DNA from: Candidatus Woesearchaeota archaeon
GTDB taxonomy: Archaea; Nanobdellota; Nanobdellia; Woesearchaeales; GW2011-AR9
Reading direction: 5' to 3'
Assembly: GCA_016188115.1 (NCBI GenBank)
Contig: JACPIK010000002.1
Span: 62,001 to 126,000 of the forward strand
Length of the DNA stretch: 64,000 nt
Shown: positions 44,677 through 52,982 of the stretch, in pieces
Layout: every line of letters begins with the position of its first letter
Numbering within the stretch: position 1 is the first letter of the stretch
Notes under the pieces: generated by a model
Databases searched by the model: none
The model's input: the letters and a program-made list of their open reading frames with translations, nothing else
Told to the model about the DNA's origin: nothing
Program-made: the position numbers and the translations under genes

Positions 44677-45126
44677 CTATTTTCCCAACAATTCTAAACA
44701 AGCTAACATTGCTTCTGTGCCTTTATCAGTTCGTTTCTTTGCTTGACGAAAACTCATTTTAGGGCCTGTCACACCCAGTGAGACCGGCTTGTTATATTGT
44801 AACGATAAATCTGCAATCTTGCTTGCAACAGTATATGCAATTAATTTATCGTGATCAGTATCACCTTCGATAAGAGCTCCTAGTGTTACAACACCAGCGA
44901 TATCTTTTCGCATCAACAATTGTTTCGAACCAAACATTATCTCCCAACTGCCTGGCACTTTCATAACTTCTGTTTGCACATTATGTTCAGTTGCAGTTTT
45001 AAGAGCTGAGTCAAGCATCTTACTGGTAATCTCATCCCAATACCACTGTGATACCACAATCCCGATTTTAATGGATGTTGGTTCTTTAAGTTGTACTTTT
45101 GATTTTAATTCAGTTTGTAATCTCAT
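44677..45126 (-). CDS. ribH: 6,7-dimethyl-8-ribityllumazine synthase
   Basis: Condenses the ribitylaminouracil with the RibB product. Lumazine synthase features: I-G-I-V-V-S-Q-W-Y-W, V-P-G-S-W-E-I, G-A-L-I-E-G-D-T-D-H (catalytic His near residue 93) and S-L-G-V-T-G. It overlaps ribC by 4 nt. Confidence 0.93.
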   Translation of the reverse strand: MRLQTELKSKVQLKEPTSIKIGIVVSQWYWDEITSKMLDSALKTATEHNVQTEVMKVPGSWEIMFGSKQLLMRKDIAGVVTLGALIEGDTDHDKLIAYTVASKIADLSLQYNKPVSLGVTGPKMSFRQAKKRTDKGTEAMLACLELLGK

Positions 45127-45608
45127 TTTATTTCTCCCGCATCTCTATATCCTTGTCTCTTCCCTTTCCCTGCATTCTTTCTTAACGCTTCTTTTCCTTC
45201 CAACATTTCCAATGCATTCAATGTATGTTTCTTGACGCGATCAACACAAATCTCTTTTTGCTTCTTGGTATCGCCCACTGCTTCTTTCTCATGAAAAAAT
45301 ACTTTGAGAATATGGGTATTGGTCATTAATTCAGCTTGAATTAAACCTAAATTTGCTTCGTGAGCACACACTTCATCGATGTCTTCCTTACCAACCCAGC
45401 CACACGCAACCACAATATCACATTTGTATTTCTCAATAAGAATTTTGCAGGCAACCGGCAAATCTTTGAAACCAGGTACGGTGTATCTTTCAACAACAAG
45501 ATTCTCTCCTACCGTTTGTGCAGCAATCTCTCCCATGTTCACACGTGCAAACATGGTGTCAGCAATACCTATTCTCTTTACTTCTGTTCTATTTTGTTTG
45601 TTAACCAT
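45123..45608 (-). CDS. ribC: Archaeal riboflavin synthase RibC
   Basis: The archaeal riboflavin synthase, related to lumazine synthase and unlike bacterial RibE, dismutates lumazine to riboflavin. Seen: I-G-I-A-D-T-M-F-A-R-V-N-M, Y-T-V-P-G-F-K-D-L-P-V-A, V-A-C-G-W-V-G-K, A-H-E-A-N-L-G-L-I-Q-A-E-L-M-T and H-E-K-E-A. Its first codons overlap the end of rbkR, so the operon is tightly packed. Confidence 0.93.
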   Translation of the reverse strand: MVNKQNRTEVKRIGIADTMFARVNMGEIAAQTVGENLVVERYTVPGFKDLPVACKILIEKYKCDIVVACGWVGKEDIDEVCAHEANLGLIQAELMTNTHILKVFFHEKEAVGDTKKQKEICVDRVKKHTLNALEMLEGKEALRKNAGKGKRQGYRDAGEIK

Positions 45609-46266
45609 GCGTTAATGTCACCACCGCACCATTGTTCAACTTCCAAGACTTACGAAAATGAATTGGGCAAATTACTTCTGCAACTGCTTTCGTATGGACT
45701 GTTCGTTCTGGCATAATCAAATGACCCTGTGTTTTCTTTGAACCAAATGAAATAAGCACAGGATATGCTAATAATCCACCAAATGTGCGTTGTGGTGTAC
45801 TAAACCCCTCTAAACGTAGTGAAGGAAGACTTGAGACAAAATGTTCTAATTGCGTAGCTGCGACAGTTAGATTAAGTGTTCCTTCAAAAGGAATATACCC
45901 TAACTTATTCTGAAACTGCGTTTTGTACCCTTCTAATGACATGTAATACTTTCCTTCTCCCAAGCCCGCAGTAAGAATGCCTTTGAGAGAAATAGTTTGC
46001 TTTTCATTAAAATGTGTTGAGAGGATATTATGATATTCTCGTAACAATTTCGTTGCTTTATCTGTGAGTGTTATCGTAATTCCCTGTCCATGAACCTTAC
46101 GGCAAATTAAGCCTTCATCCTCACATTCCTTTAACTTACGAGAAACACTTTGCTGGGACATCCCTACTTCATCAGCGATAGAAAGCGTTGAGAGATCTAA
46201 TTCGGTCTTGCCTTCACTCTTCTTTGCTAGATACAAAAGCATCGCTGCAGTGTCATCCCAATTCAT
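45601..46266 (-). CDS. rbkR: RbkR: CTP-dependent riboflavin kinase with HTH regulator domain
   Basis: The N-terminal winged helix (I-A-D-E-V-G-M-S-Q-Q-S-V-S-R-K-L-K-E) is fused to the archaeal riboflavin kinase domain. The kinase shows K-G-I-L-T-A-G-L-G-E-G-K-Y-Y-M-S-L, L-G-Y-I-P-F-E-G-T-L-N-L and a late I-C-P-I-H-F-R. It makes FMN using CTP and, by family knowledge, represses the riboflavin operon it heads. Inverted and direct repeats lie just upstream. Confidence 0.92.
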   Translation of the reverse strand: MNWDDTAAMLLYLAKKSEGKTELDLSTLSIADEVGMSQQSVSRKLKECEDEGLICRKVHGQGITITLTDKATKLLREYHNILSTHFNEKQTISLKGILTAGLGEGKYYMSLEGYKTQFQNKLGYIPFEGTLNLTVAATQLEHFVSSLPSLRLEGFSTPQRTFGGLLAYPVLISFGSKKTQGHLIMPERTVHTKAVAEVICPIHFRKSWKLNNGAVVTLTHG

Positions 46267-46286
46267 ATCCCAAAAAATAAACTATT

Positions 46287-46320
46287 TACTTAAAAATGTT
46301 ATGGTACTTAAAAATAAGTA
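46287..46320. promoter_or_regulatory. Candidate RbkR operator
   Basis: TACTTA-AAAA-TAAGTA (46305-46320) is an inverted repeat, and its left half TACTTAAAAA recurs as a direct repeat at 46287-46296. Both lie 20-55 nt upstream of the rbkR ATG, where an RbkR operator would be expected. Confidence 0.5.
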
Positions 46321-46347
46321 AAAAGAAAAAAATAGTAATTTAATCGC

Positions 46348-46989
46348 TCAAAGATTAGGAAAAACTGGGCTAGATTTTCTTTCCGCAACACGAAAATCTC
46401 GTGGATGTAACGGTCGTTTCTCCGACAAACCATCAAGATCAAATTGACATGCGTAAAGCGAGCCTTGTTCAAATCTATATCCTTTGGGTAAATCATAAAA
46501 CTCATGCAATACTGCATCTTGAACTCCCCATACGATTTTATCCTGCAAGACCTCACGTCGCGGTCCTCCTTCATTCCTATTCCAACCCATTCCTCCACTC
46601 TGTTCATAGAGCCGATGTCCTGCTCGAACGACTTTTCCAATGAACTCATCACGCACGTATTCATTCGATCCACGCAGACACTGATCAAGAAATGCTTCTC
46701 GGGGATTAAAATTCCAAAGACCCTCATTATACCTGGCACAATAATCTCTTTTTACACGTTCAATAAATTCATTGCGCGGATTACCAAAAAGATTAATCAA
46801 TCTATCAAAGAAAAAGCTGTACGCCGATCCATCACCGGGACAGCTAATGTAATCCAATACTAATGCGGGTCGTACTGCTAATTCTGATAGAAAATTAAAT
46901 TTTTCAAGGGCCTCTTTAGAGGAAAAATCAACATCGAGACTTTGCACTCCTCCTTCCAATACTTTAGATATTTTTTGTTCATTATTCAT
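46348..46989 (-). CDS. Hypothetical protein
   Basis: A 213-residue soluble protein with no recognised motif. It is rich in aromatic and charged residues, with a Gly-rich Q-S-G-G-M-G-W-N-R-N-E-G-G segment. No signal peptide or TM helix. It lies between the riboflavin operon and a 388-nt gap and ends ~80 nt before rbkR on the same strand. Confidence 0.5.
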   Translation of the reverse strand: MNNEQKISKVLEGGVQSLDVDFSSKEALEKFNFLSELAVRPALVLDYISCPGDGSAYSFFFDRLINLFGNPRNEFIERVKRDYCARYNEGLWNFNPREAFLDQCLRGSNEYVRDEFIGKVVRAGHRLYEQSGGMGWNRNEGGPRREVLQDKIVWGVQDAVLHEFYDLPKGYRFEQGSLYACQFDLDGLSEKRPLHPRDFRVAERKSSPVFPNL

Positions 46990-47377
46990 TTTCTCTTCCG
47001 CAATTTAGAGTCTGCCGACTAGTTCAATAAAATCAATCCCTATGCCTCGTTAGAAAAAAGAACATAAAGATTCAACAATCCGTTTTCTCCATCCTCCACG
47101 TGATTTGGAAAATTCTGCAGGTTTACCAAACCAAAGAACTCCTCCGCGTCATCACGCAAGTAAGAGAAAACAATCTAACAAGAAGTAGTAGTTGTAGTAG
47201 TAAGAAAATTGTTCAACGATTCTACAACATTTTGTCTCATAACTATATCTAGCCCGTCCAATTACTTAAAATTGTTGACACAAAAGAAGTTTTTAATTCT
47301 CTTTTGACACACTTTTTCAGATTTAAGCTGAGCTCTCCTAAACAAGTTTTATAAGTTCAAAATATTTCCTCTACACC
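46990..47377. other. Intergenic gap with possible gene remnant
   Basis: On the minus strand 47040-47174 is open for 44 codons and reads like protein (Y-L-R-D-D-A-E-E-F-F-G-L-V). It lacks an ATG and is closed upstream by a stop, so it may be the 3' scrap of a decayed gene. The right end carries the TTTTATAA box of the DoxX gene, 29 nt before its ATG. Confidence 0.4.
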
Positions 47378-47770
47378 ATGGTATCACTCAAAACCATCCA
47401 ACCCTACGCGCCAGCCGTACTTCGTATCAGCATAAGTCTCGTCTTTCTCTGGTTTGGTCTTAATCAACTCATTCTTCCAGATAATTTCATGGGTTATCTT
47501 CCAGATTTCCTTCTCCAATTAGATTATGCAAAAACGCTAATCTACTTCAACGGTGCAGCAGAAGTAATTTTAGGAACCATGCTTCTTATTGGCTTTCTCG
47601 TACGTCCAGTAGCACTTTTACTTGCTCTTCACTTACTCACTATTGCAATAGGGTTAGGCTATAATGATATTATGATTCGTGATCTTGGCCTAACACTCGC
47701 AACAGTTTCAATCTTTTTAGGAGGTGCAGATATATGGACAATAGACAGTCGACGAAAAAATCGTTTGTAA
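47378..47770 (+). CDS. DoxX-family membrane protein
   Basis: A four-helix membrane protein: L-R-I-S-I-S-L-V-F-L-W-F-G-L-N-Q, G-A-A-E-V-I-L-G-T-M-L-L-I-G-F, then two further TM segments. It matches the DoxX/DoxD-like fold linked in bacteria and archaea to quinone and sulfur redox or oxidative stress. It is leaderless. Its 3' end overlaps a cupredoxin gene by 37 nt, suggesting a shared redox role (inference). Confidence 0.75.
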   Translation: MVSLKTIQPYAPAVLRISISLVFLWFGLNQLILPDNFMGYLPDFLLQLDYAKTLIYFNGAAEVILGTMLLIGFLVRPVALLLALHLLTIAIGLGYNDIMIRDLGLTLATVSIFLGGADIWTIDSRRKNRL

Positions 47771-48282
47771 ATATAGTTAGTATAATACTTGTAAGCTTAG
47801 TATTAGTACTTGCAGTGGGGTGTGAATCCAAATCTCAACCAGTACCGCAAGTAACACAACCAGTGCCGTATGGTGAACCAGCGCCATTTGATGGGCCTGC
47901 AGAAACGAATGTTGTCAATGCAGATGATTCAATGGAAAACATGGAAGAAGAATCTCAACCAGTTCCAACAACATCTTCAGCTCCAACTCCTGGTGCAACA
48001 ACCTTTCTGATAACCGGAGAAAACTTCAAGTTTGTTATGGATGGGAAAGATGCTCCAGAACTTCGTGTCAAAGAAGGTGATACAGTACGTATCGAATTTA
48101 GCTCAACCGATGGTTTTCATGATTGGGTAGTAGATGAATTTGATGCTCATACACAAAAAGTTCGACCTGGAACACCAACTTCAGTAGAATTTGTCGCTAG
48201 CAAGAAAGGCACATTTGAATATTATTGCAGTGTTGGCAGCCATCGTCAACAAGGCATGAAAGGCAAACTTATCGTTGAATAA
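47734..48282 (+). CDS. Lipoprotein cupredoxin (plastocyanin-like)
   Basis: An N-terminal hydrophobic segment with L-A-V-G-C (lipobox-like), a Pro/Glu-rich linker and a ~95-residue cupredoxin domain. Copper ligands are visible: F-H-D-W (first His), then Y-Y-C-S-V-G-S-H-R-Q-Q-G-M (Cys, His, Met). It is probably a membrane-bound electron carrier or copper protein facing outward. Overlaps the DoxX gene. Confidence 0.85.
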   Translation: MDNRQSTKKSFVNIVSIILVSLVLVLAVGCESKSQPVPQVTQPVPYGEPAPFDGPAETNVVNADDSMENMEEESQPVPTTSSAPTPGATTFLITGENFKFVMDGKDAPELRVKEGDTVRIEFSSTDGFHDWVVDEFDAHTQKVRPGTPTSVEFVASKKGTFEYYCSVGSHRQQGMKGKLIVE

Positions 48283-48303
48283 TTTTTTTCTTATTTCTAT
48301 TTT

Positions 48304-48762
48304 TTACGCAGTATCAATTCGTCGTATTGATTCCATTTCTTTATACTTCAGTTGGATTTTTTGACCGGTTTTTTCATGTTGTAACCAAATTGTTTTGTAC
48401 AAACCATTTACGATGTAAACTTCCCCTTTATACATCACTTTGTCACCTTTGTTATATGTTGTTGGTCGAAACAGAATCGTAACGCGATATAACTCTTTAT
48501 CTCCACGCATGGTATGAAGTTTTGCGCTAGATTTAATCTCGCCGCCAAACTTTTCTTGAAGTTTTTTACCTAGCCCTTTAGTATAATTATTATCTGAAAG
48601 ATAAAAGTCAAGACCCCCTTTTACTTCCATTACTTTGGCAACTTTAATTCCGCCGCGCAGTAGTTCATCTTCTACAAAATCTACAACATCTTGTTCGACG
48701 TCTCGTAATTGAAGAATACCTTCAAAGTAAAGTCCATGTTTATCAATTGGATTTCGTACCAT
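48304..48762 (-). CDS. NMD3-like protein lacking the zinc domain
   Basis: A ~152-residue protein resembling the C-terminal part of archaeal/eukaryotic NMD3 ribosome-export-adaptor relatives: G-G-L-D-F-Y-L-S-D-N-N-Y, G-G-E-I-K-S-S-A-K-L-H-T, Y-R-V-T-I-L-F-R-P and an SH3-like Y-N-K-G-D-K-V-M-Y-K-G-E. The N-terminal C-x2-C pairs of full NMD3 are missing. It is probably ribosome-associated (family inference). ATG 48762 fits a leaderless start; the frame start at 48780 is a TTG. Confidence 0.7.
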   Translation of the reverse strand: MVRNPIDKHGLYFEGILQLRDVEQDVVDFVEDELLRGGIKVAKVMEVKGGLDFYLSDNNYTKGLGKKLQEKFGGEIKSSAKLHTMRGDKELYRVTILFRPTTYNKGDKVMYKGEVYIVNGLYKTIWLQHEKTGQKIQLKYKEMESIRRIDTA

Positions 48763-48853
48763 TGTAAGTTTTAGAGGCAAGATTGCTTTTATTAATGATT
48801 TAATACTAAAAAGTGGTGAAACTTTTATAAAATGTCTGCTTCTTTAAGCTATT

Positions 48854-49300
48854 ATGGCTATAACTGTCGTTTCTCAATACAGTTCTATCGCAGGGCCATG
48901 TCAAGAGAAGCCTAATGGATTAATAAAAATAGGCACCTATGCTAATCTAAGGATCACCTCGTATTTTGCGCGTGATAATATTCTTGGTAATTTTCGTAGT
49001 GAGATTGAATTTGCAAATAGCAGGTTAGATACAAAGCGCCTTTGTGAAATCTTAAATTTAAAATTAGACTATACCCGGCCTTCTTCTCTCCCCTACCCTT
49101 TCTATCGCATGGGGCATGATCATGGTCTCTTCTCTCTTGAAGAGAAACGTGGGTTATACTTACAAACATCTGTATTGAAACGAACACAAGATACAGTAGC
49201 CGCCTCCAATTCTCATGCTAGTTCTTTACAGCTTCTTCTCGAGATTATTTTTCCAAACGAGGATGGCAAATATACTTTTGGTGAAAAGATTTTAGAATAA
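48854..49300 (+). CDS. Hypothetical protein, possible paralogue of the next gene
   Basis: A 148-residue protein without recognised motif. Its end (I-I-F-P-N-E-D-G-K-Y-T-F-G-E-K-I-L) matches the late segment of the next protein (R-L-F-P-Y-R-N-R-D-W-D-Y-T-L-G-E-R-I-I), so the pair probably arose by duplication. It is leaderless, with a TTTTATAAAA box 27 nt upstream. A weak ACT-AAAA-AGT palindrome lies at 48803-48816. Confidence 0.5.
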   Translation: MAITVVSQYSSIAGPCQEKPNGLIKIGTYANLRITSYFARDNILGNFRSEIEFANSRLDTKRLCEILNLKLDYTRPSSLPYPFYRMGHDHGLFSLEEKRGLYLQTSVLKRTQDTVAASNSHASSLQLLLEIIFPNEDGKYTFGEKILE

Positions 49301-49329
49301 AATGCCAAATCTACAAAATTGATTTTTCG

Positions 49330-49746
49330 ATGAAACTACATCTCTATACTCACGATCTTGGAACCATACTTCATAGAAGTCCCCATATCTTCTTTGAAAT
49401 AAGTGATGGTGTGTCCCCTCGCGATGATCCAATTGAGATGATGCGTACTCTAACATGGCGTACAGGAAACGAAGTGCAATTTCTTACACGTATAACGGGA
49501 GAATGTTATAATCCAAAGGAAAACAATGGTCGTTGCGATGTCTACAGCACTTACGACGCAGCACGGTTGCGTATGGGGGTATGGTTGCACGCCCAAAAAG
49601 TAGAAGAAACAGTTAATCGGCTATTCCCTTATCGCAATCGCGATTGGGACTACACTCTGGGTGAAAGAATCATTCATCGTAGCGAAATTCCAGGGCCAAC
49701 AATTCTTCACTCAACAAAACTTGGTGTATGGACACAACTTTTTTAA
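49330..49746 (+). CDS. Hypothetical protein, possible paralogue of the previous gene
   Basis: A 138-residue soluble protein sharing the F-P-x4-[DW]-x-Y-T-[FL]-G-E-[KR]-I segment with the previous protein, but with its own C-terminal tail. No function recognised. It starts 29 nt after its neighbour and is probably co-transcribed. Confidence 0.5.
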   Translation: MKLHLYTHDLGTILHRSPHIFFEISDGVSPRDDPIEMMRTLTWRTGNEVQFLTRITGECYNPKENNGRCDVYSTYDAARLRMGVWLHAQKVEETVNRLFPYRNRDWDYTLGERIIHRSEIPGPTILHSTKLGVWTQLF

Positions 49747-49850
49747 ATAGTAAACGAAAAAAAAATCATATTTCGTTTACTAATAGTAAATGCAAGAGTT
49801 TTTAACAAAACGTAGTGCATTTACTAAAAACAGCCATCAAACCACTACCC

Positions 49851-51044
49851 ATGTTAACACCAGAAGCCCGAGCCGAACTCGAAAAACAGCAATATCGTAT
49901 TGTGGGAGAACATTCTGCAGTCAAGACCTGTGGCTGGACCAAAAATATGATCAACGGTGAAGGCGGCTGTTACAAACTTAAATTCTACGGTATCATGAGC
50001 AACCAATGCATGCAGATGACTACGAGCATTAGTTGTGCTAATCGTTGCACCTTTTGCTGGCGAGGTTACAAAGCTCCTGTCTCTAAAGACTGGAAATGGG
50101 GCGTCGATGATCCCAACCTGATTTTTGAGAAAAGTCTCGAAGCGCATGAAAAATTACTTGTTGGTTTTGGGGGTTCACATCGAGCCAATAAGCGATCATT
50201 TGAAGCGTCTAAAACCGTCAAGCATGTTGCGTTATCTCTTACTGGCGAGCCTATTTTTTATCCTCGTATCAATGAACTTATTGATCGATTCCATGCAAAA
50301 GGGATCTCTACGTTCTTGGTTACCAATGCGCAATATCCTGAAGCGATCCGTGATCTTAAACCAATTACTCAACTCTACGTCAGCATTGACGCACCGAACA
50401 AACCCATGCTCAAAGAAGTTGATGTGCCTTTGTTTGCTGACAACTGGGAACGCCTCAATAAATCACTAGAATATCTTGCGCAAAAAAAACAACGTACTTG
50501 TGTACGATTAACGGTAATCAAAGGAATTAATGATACAGATTTTCAAGGGTATGCCGATTTGATTCACAAAGGCAGTTCTGATTTTATTGAAATCAAATCA
50601 TATATGTTTGTTGGACCATCTCAACAGCGGCTAAAAAAAGAAAACATGCCCCTGCATGAAGAAATCGTCACTTTCACTCAAGAATTAGTCAAGTATCTTC
50701 CGGATTATGAAATTGTTTCAGAGCATATCCCCTCTCGTGTCGTTATGCTCGCCAAAAAGAAATACAAAAAAGATGGTGTGTGGTATACTTGGATTAATTT
50801 TCCTAAATTTCATGAACTCTATGCAGAGTATATTGCCACTGGCAAAGAATTTACCTCGGATGAATATAATCTCAAAACACCTCAAACTGGATTATCTGGA
50901 AAAGGCACCGTAGATCACTTGGAAGCGATGCATGCTAAACATCTCAAAAAACGTGCTGACGCAGCGAATGCAACAACTCAGAGTGATATCGTGTTTGTCG
51001 ATGAGAGCACGGATGAAATGGAATTAGATGAGAAGAATGATTAG
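49851..51044 (+). CDS. taw1: tRNA 4-demethylwyosine synthase Taw1/TYW1
   Basis: A radical SAM enzyme building the tricyclic base of wyosine derivatives at position 37 of tRNA-Phe. The SAM cluster motif is C-A-N-R-C-T-F-C-W. It also shows S-L-T-G-E-P-I-F-Y-P and Y-V-S-I-D-A-P-N-K-P, typical of the family, and an N-terminal Cys region (V-K-T-C-G-W-T-K ... G-G-C-Y-K) for the second cluster. The Asp/Glu-rich C-tail is an extension. ATG 49851 was chosen to match the usual family N-terminus; GTG 49815 is possible. Confidence 0.9.
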   Translation: MLTPEARAELEKQQYRIVGEHSAVKTCGWTKNMINGEGGCYKLKFYGIMSNQCMQMTTSISCANRCTFCWRGYKAPVSKDWKWGVDDPNLIFEKSLEAHEKLLVGFGGSHRANKRSFEASKTVKHVALSLTGEPIFYPRINELIDRFHAKGISTFLVTNAQYPEAIRDLKPITQLYVSIDAPNKPMLKEVDVPLFADNWERLNKSLEYLAQKKQRTCVRLTVIKGINDTDFQGYADLIHKGSSDFIEIKSYMFVGPSQQRLKKENMPLHEEIVTFTQELVKYLPDYEIVSEHIPSRVVMLAKKKYKKDGVWYTWINFPKFHELYAEYIATGKEFTSDEYNLKTPQTGLSGKGTVDHLEAMHAKHLKKRADAANATTQSDIVFVDESTDEMELDEKND

Positions 51045-52465
51045 ATAATTCCTGGTTTAAAATCAGTTCTCTTTCTGTGGCTGCGCGGTATATGATAATC
51101 TAAAAGATTGTTATTTCTAATATAATCCGGAGTCAACACTGTTGCTGGATCTTCTCCTCTTTCAATAGCTTTTGCTGCAGTACCAAATAAAAAATTGCTC
51201 CATAATAGGATCGTTTTACGACCTAATTGACCAATATTATGAGTTACACGAGCATCAAGACCAGTAAGTACAATGTCATTAACCGCAGGAGCCGAGAGAA
51301 CAGTTCGTGCTGTTTCACTTAATCGTGATCTAGTGGCATACACTACTACTCTATTTGGTCTTCCTGTGATTCGAGCATCCCGAGTTAAACCATCTACAGT
51401 TGAACCAATTATCACTTCGTTATTTTTCTGCATTGTTCCTCCTTGCCGAATCATATCATCAACTACGAGAACATCAAAACCATCCAAATTAACTTCTCCC
51501 GTAATTTCTTTTCCATCTGGTCCAACTAATTTGTCTAAACCTAAAGTTTCAACTGCGCCTCCTGCTCCACGAGTCTTATTCATTCCTCCATAGGTGGCAT
51601 TATCCCAACCCGCATTAACAACAATCTCTTGTGCAAATGGAGTTGCATTAACATCAGCACCAAGAACTATTATTTTTCTTCCTTTGTCTTGAGTGTTAAG
51701 AGATAGAATTTCTTCCCCCTTATCTGCAAGAAAAACTCCTACTAAAGGAGCAACTGAAATGTTAAAGAGGTTAAGTGTATATCTCTGATTTGAATTATTC
51801 TGTGCTGCTTGTCTAGCCAGAGGAGAATATTCTTTATTTAATCGTTCTGTTATATTTCTAGCTTCATTCGTTGCATGTAGATGTGCAGTCACTACTGCAT
51901 CTACTCCTGCATTAAGCCAAGTTTTTAATACAAAGTTTAATGATACTCCCTGCCCATCATAATTTTCCTTAGCTTTTTTTGTTTGCATTCGAGGATGGTC
52001 AGTGTCATGTATCCCTCGTTCCTGAGCTGCATAAGGAAGAGTATAAGAAAGAACCACAACATTGTCTGCCCCATTATATTTTGCAGTTTGGGCAAGAAGA
52101 CCAACACGTGTGACTAAATCCTGGACACTAAATCGATTACTTAGTGTATCCACAATGTACGCAGTCATTCCTCTCAATCCATGCCCCCATTCAGGGGATT
52201 CTTCTGTGCCATAATTTGCTCGAAATCGGACATATTGGTTTCCATTACCTAAAGATCTTTTTGTTTGCAGAGTGCCTAAATATTCCCCATCAGCATGTAG
52301 TACATGTTCTAATATTAATCGTGGATGATCTGGAGAAAGCCCTAAATGCAATGCAACTCTTGCAGCTTCTTCAATGTCTGGTCTAGTAGCAAAAACTACA
52401 CGCTGATCGGGTCGTAGCTCTCCTGATCCTAAAGAATATGTTGCTTGATGAAGAACCATTCTCAT
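51041..52465 (-). CDS. Long ribose-phosphate pyrophosphokinase homologue
   Basis: A PRPP-synthetase/phosphoribosyltransferase-fold protein of 474 residues, about 150 longer than ordinary Prs. The PRPP loop V-L-V-V-D-D-M-I-R-Q-G-G-T-M is clear, and V-V-L-S-Y-T-L-P-Y-A-A-Q-E-R matches the ATP-binding region of Prs. Extra segments lie between the halves and at the N-terminus. It probably makes PRPP or is a divergent relative; the T-G-G of the loop is Q-G-G here. The 3' end overlaps taw1 by 4 nt, convergent. Confidence 0.7.
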   Translation of the reverse strand: MRMVLHQATYSLGSGELRPDQRVVFATRPDIEEAARVALHLGLSPDHPRLILEHVLHADGEYLGTLQTKRSLGNGNQYVRFRANYGTEESPEWGHGLRGMTAYIVDTLSNRFSVQDLVTRVGLLAQTAKYNGADNVVVLSYTLPYAAQERGIHDTDHPRMQTKKAKENYDGQGVSLNFVLKTWLNAGVDAVVTAHLHATNEARNITERLNKEYSPLARQAAQNNSNQRYTLNLFNISVAPLVGVFLADKGEEILSLNTQDKGRKIIVLGADVNATPFAQEIVVNAGWDNATYGGMNKTRGAGGAVETLGLDKLVGPDGKEITGEVNLDGFDVLVVDDMIRQGGTMQKNNEVIIGSTVDGLTRDARITGRPNRVVVYATRSRLSETARTVLSAPAVNDIVLTGLDARVTHNIGQLGRKTILLWSNFLFGTAAKAIERGEDPATVLTPDYIRNNNLLDYHIPRSHRKRTDFKPGII

Positions 52466-52566
52466 TGAGACCAGAAGTCTCCCTTTTAATCCTTTTCTAC
52501 TCTCAAGAACACTAATCTTCCTAAAACCCCAAAAATCTTATAAAACAGCTTCCTTCTTACCTGATT

Positions 52567-52980
52567 ATGTCCGAAGAAATCCAGCAGAAGCTTGTGCAGT
52601 TCCAAATTCTGCAAAAACACATTGAGAAAATCGGTGAACACGTGGAAATGCTCAATGCTCAAAATGAAGAACTAGAAGAGTCACTCCAAGCGCTACGTGA
52701 GTTGCAGCAATCCGTTGCAGGCAGTGCTATGCTTGCGCCTGTGGCCAATGGAATTTTTGTTAAAGGAACACTTACTGACACAACTACCCTTTTAGTAAAT
52801 GTTGGTTCTGATACCGTTGTAGAAAAAACTATCTCTCAAGTTCTCGAAATGCTTAGCGAACAACAAAAAGAAATTACTTCTAAAGTTACTCAAGCTCAAG
52901 AGCTTCTTGCTCATCTTCATGAACGAGCGCAAGAAATCTATCAAAATGTCGAAGAAGATATGAACGAGGAAGCGGAATAA
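52567..52980 (+). CDS. pfdA: Prefoldin subunit alpha
   Basis: A chaperone subunit that delivers unfolded proteins to the thermosome. Long coiled-coil helices at both ends (L-Q-K-H-I-E-K-I-G-E-H-V-E-M-L) flank the central hairpin with V-A-N-G-I-F-V-K-G-T-L and V-N-V-G-S-D-T-V-V-E-K-T, the alpha-class pattern. 137 residues is normal. It sits two bases before ftsY, a common archaeal arrangement. Leaderless from a CTTATAAAA box. Confidence 0.92.
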   Translation: MSEEIQQKLVQFQILQKHIEKIGEHVEMLNAQNEELEESLQALRELQQSVAGSAMLAPVANGIFVKGTLTDTTTLLVNVGSDTVVEKTISQVLEMLSEQQKEITSKVTQAQELLAHLHERAQEIYQNVEEDMNEEAE

Positions 52981-52982
52981 CC

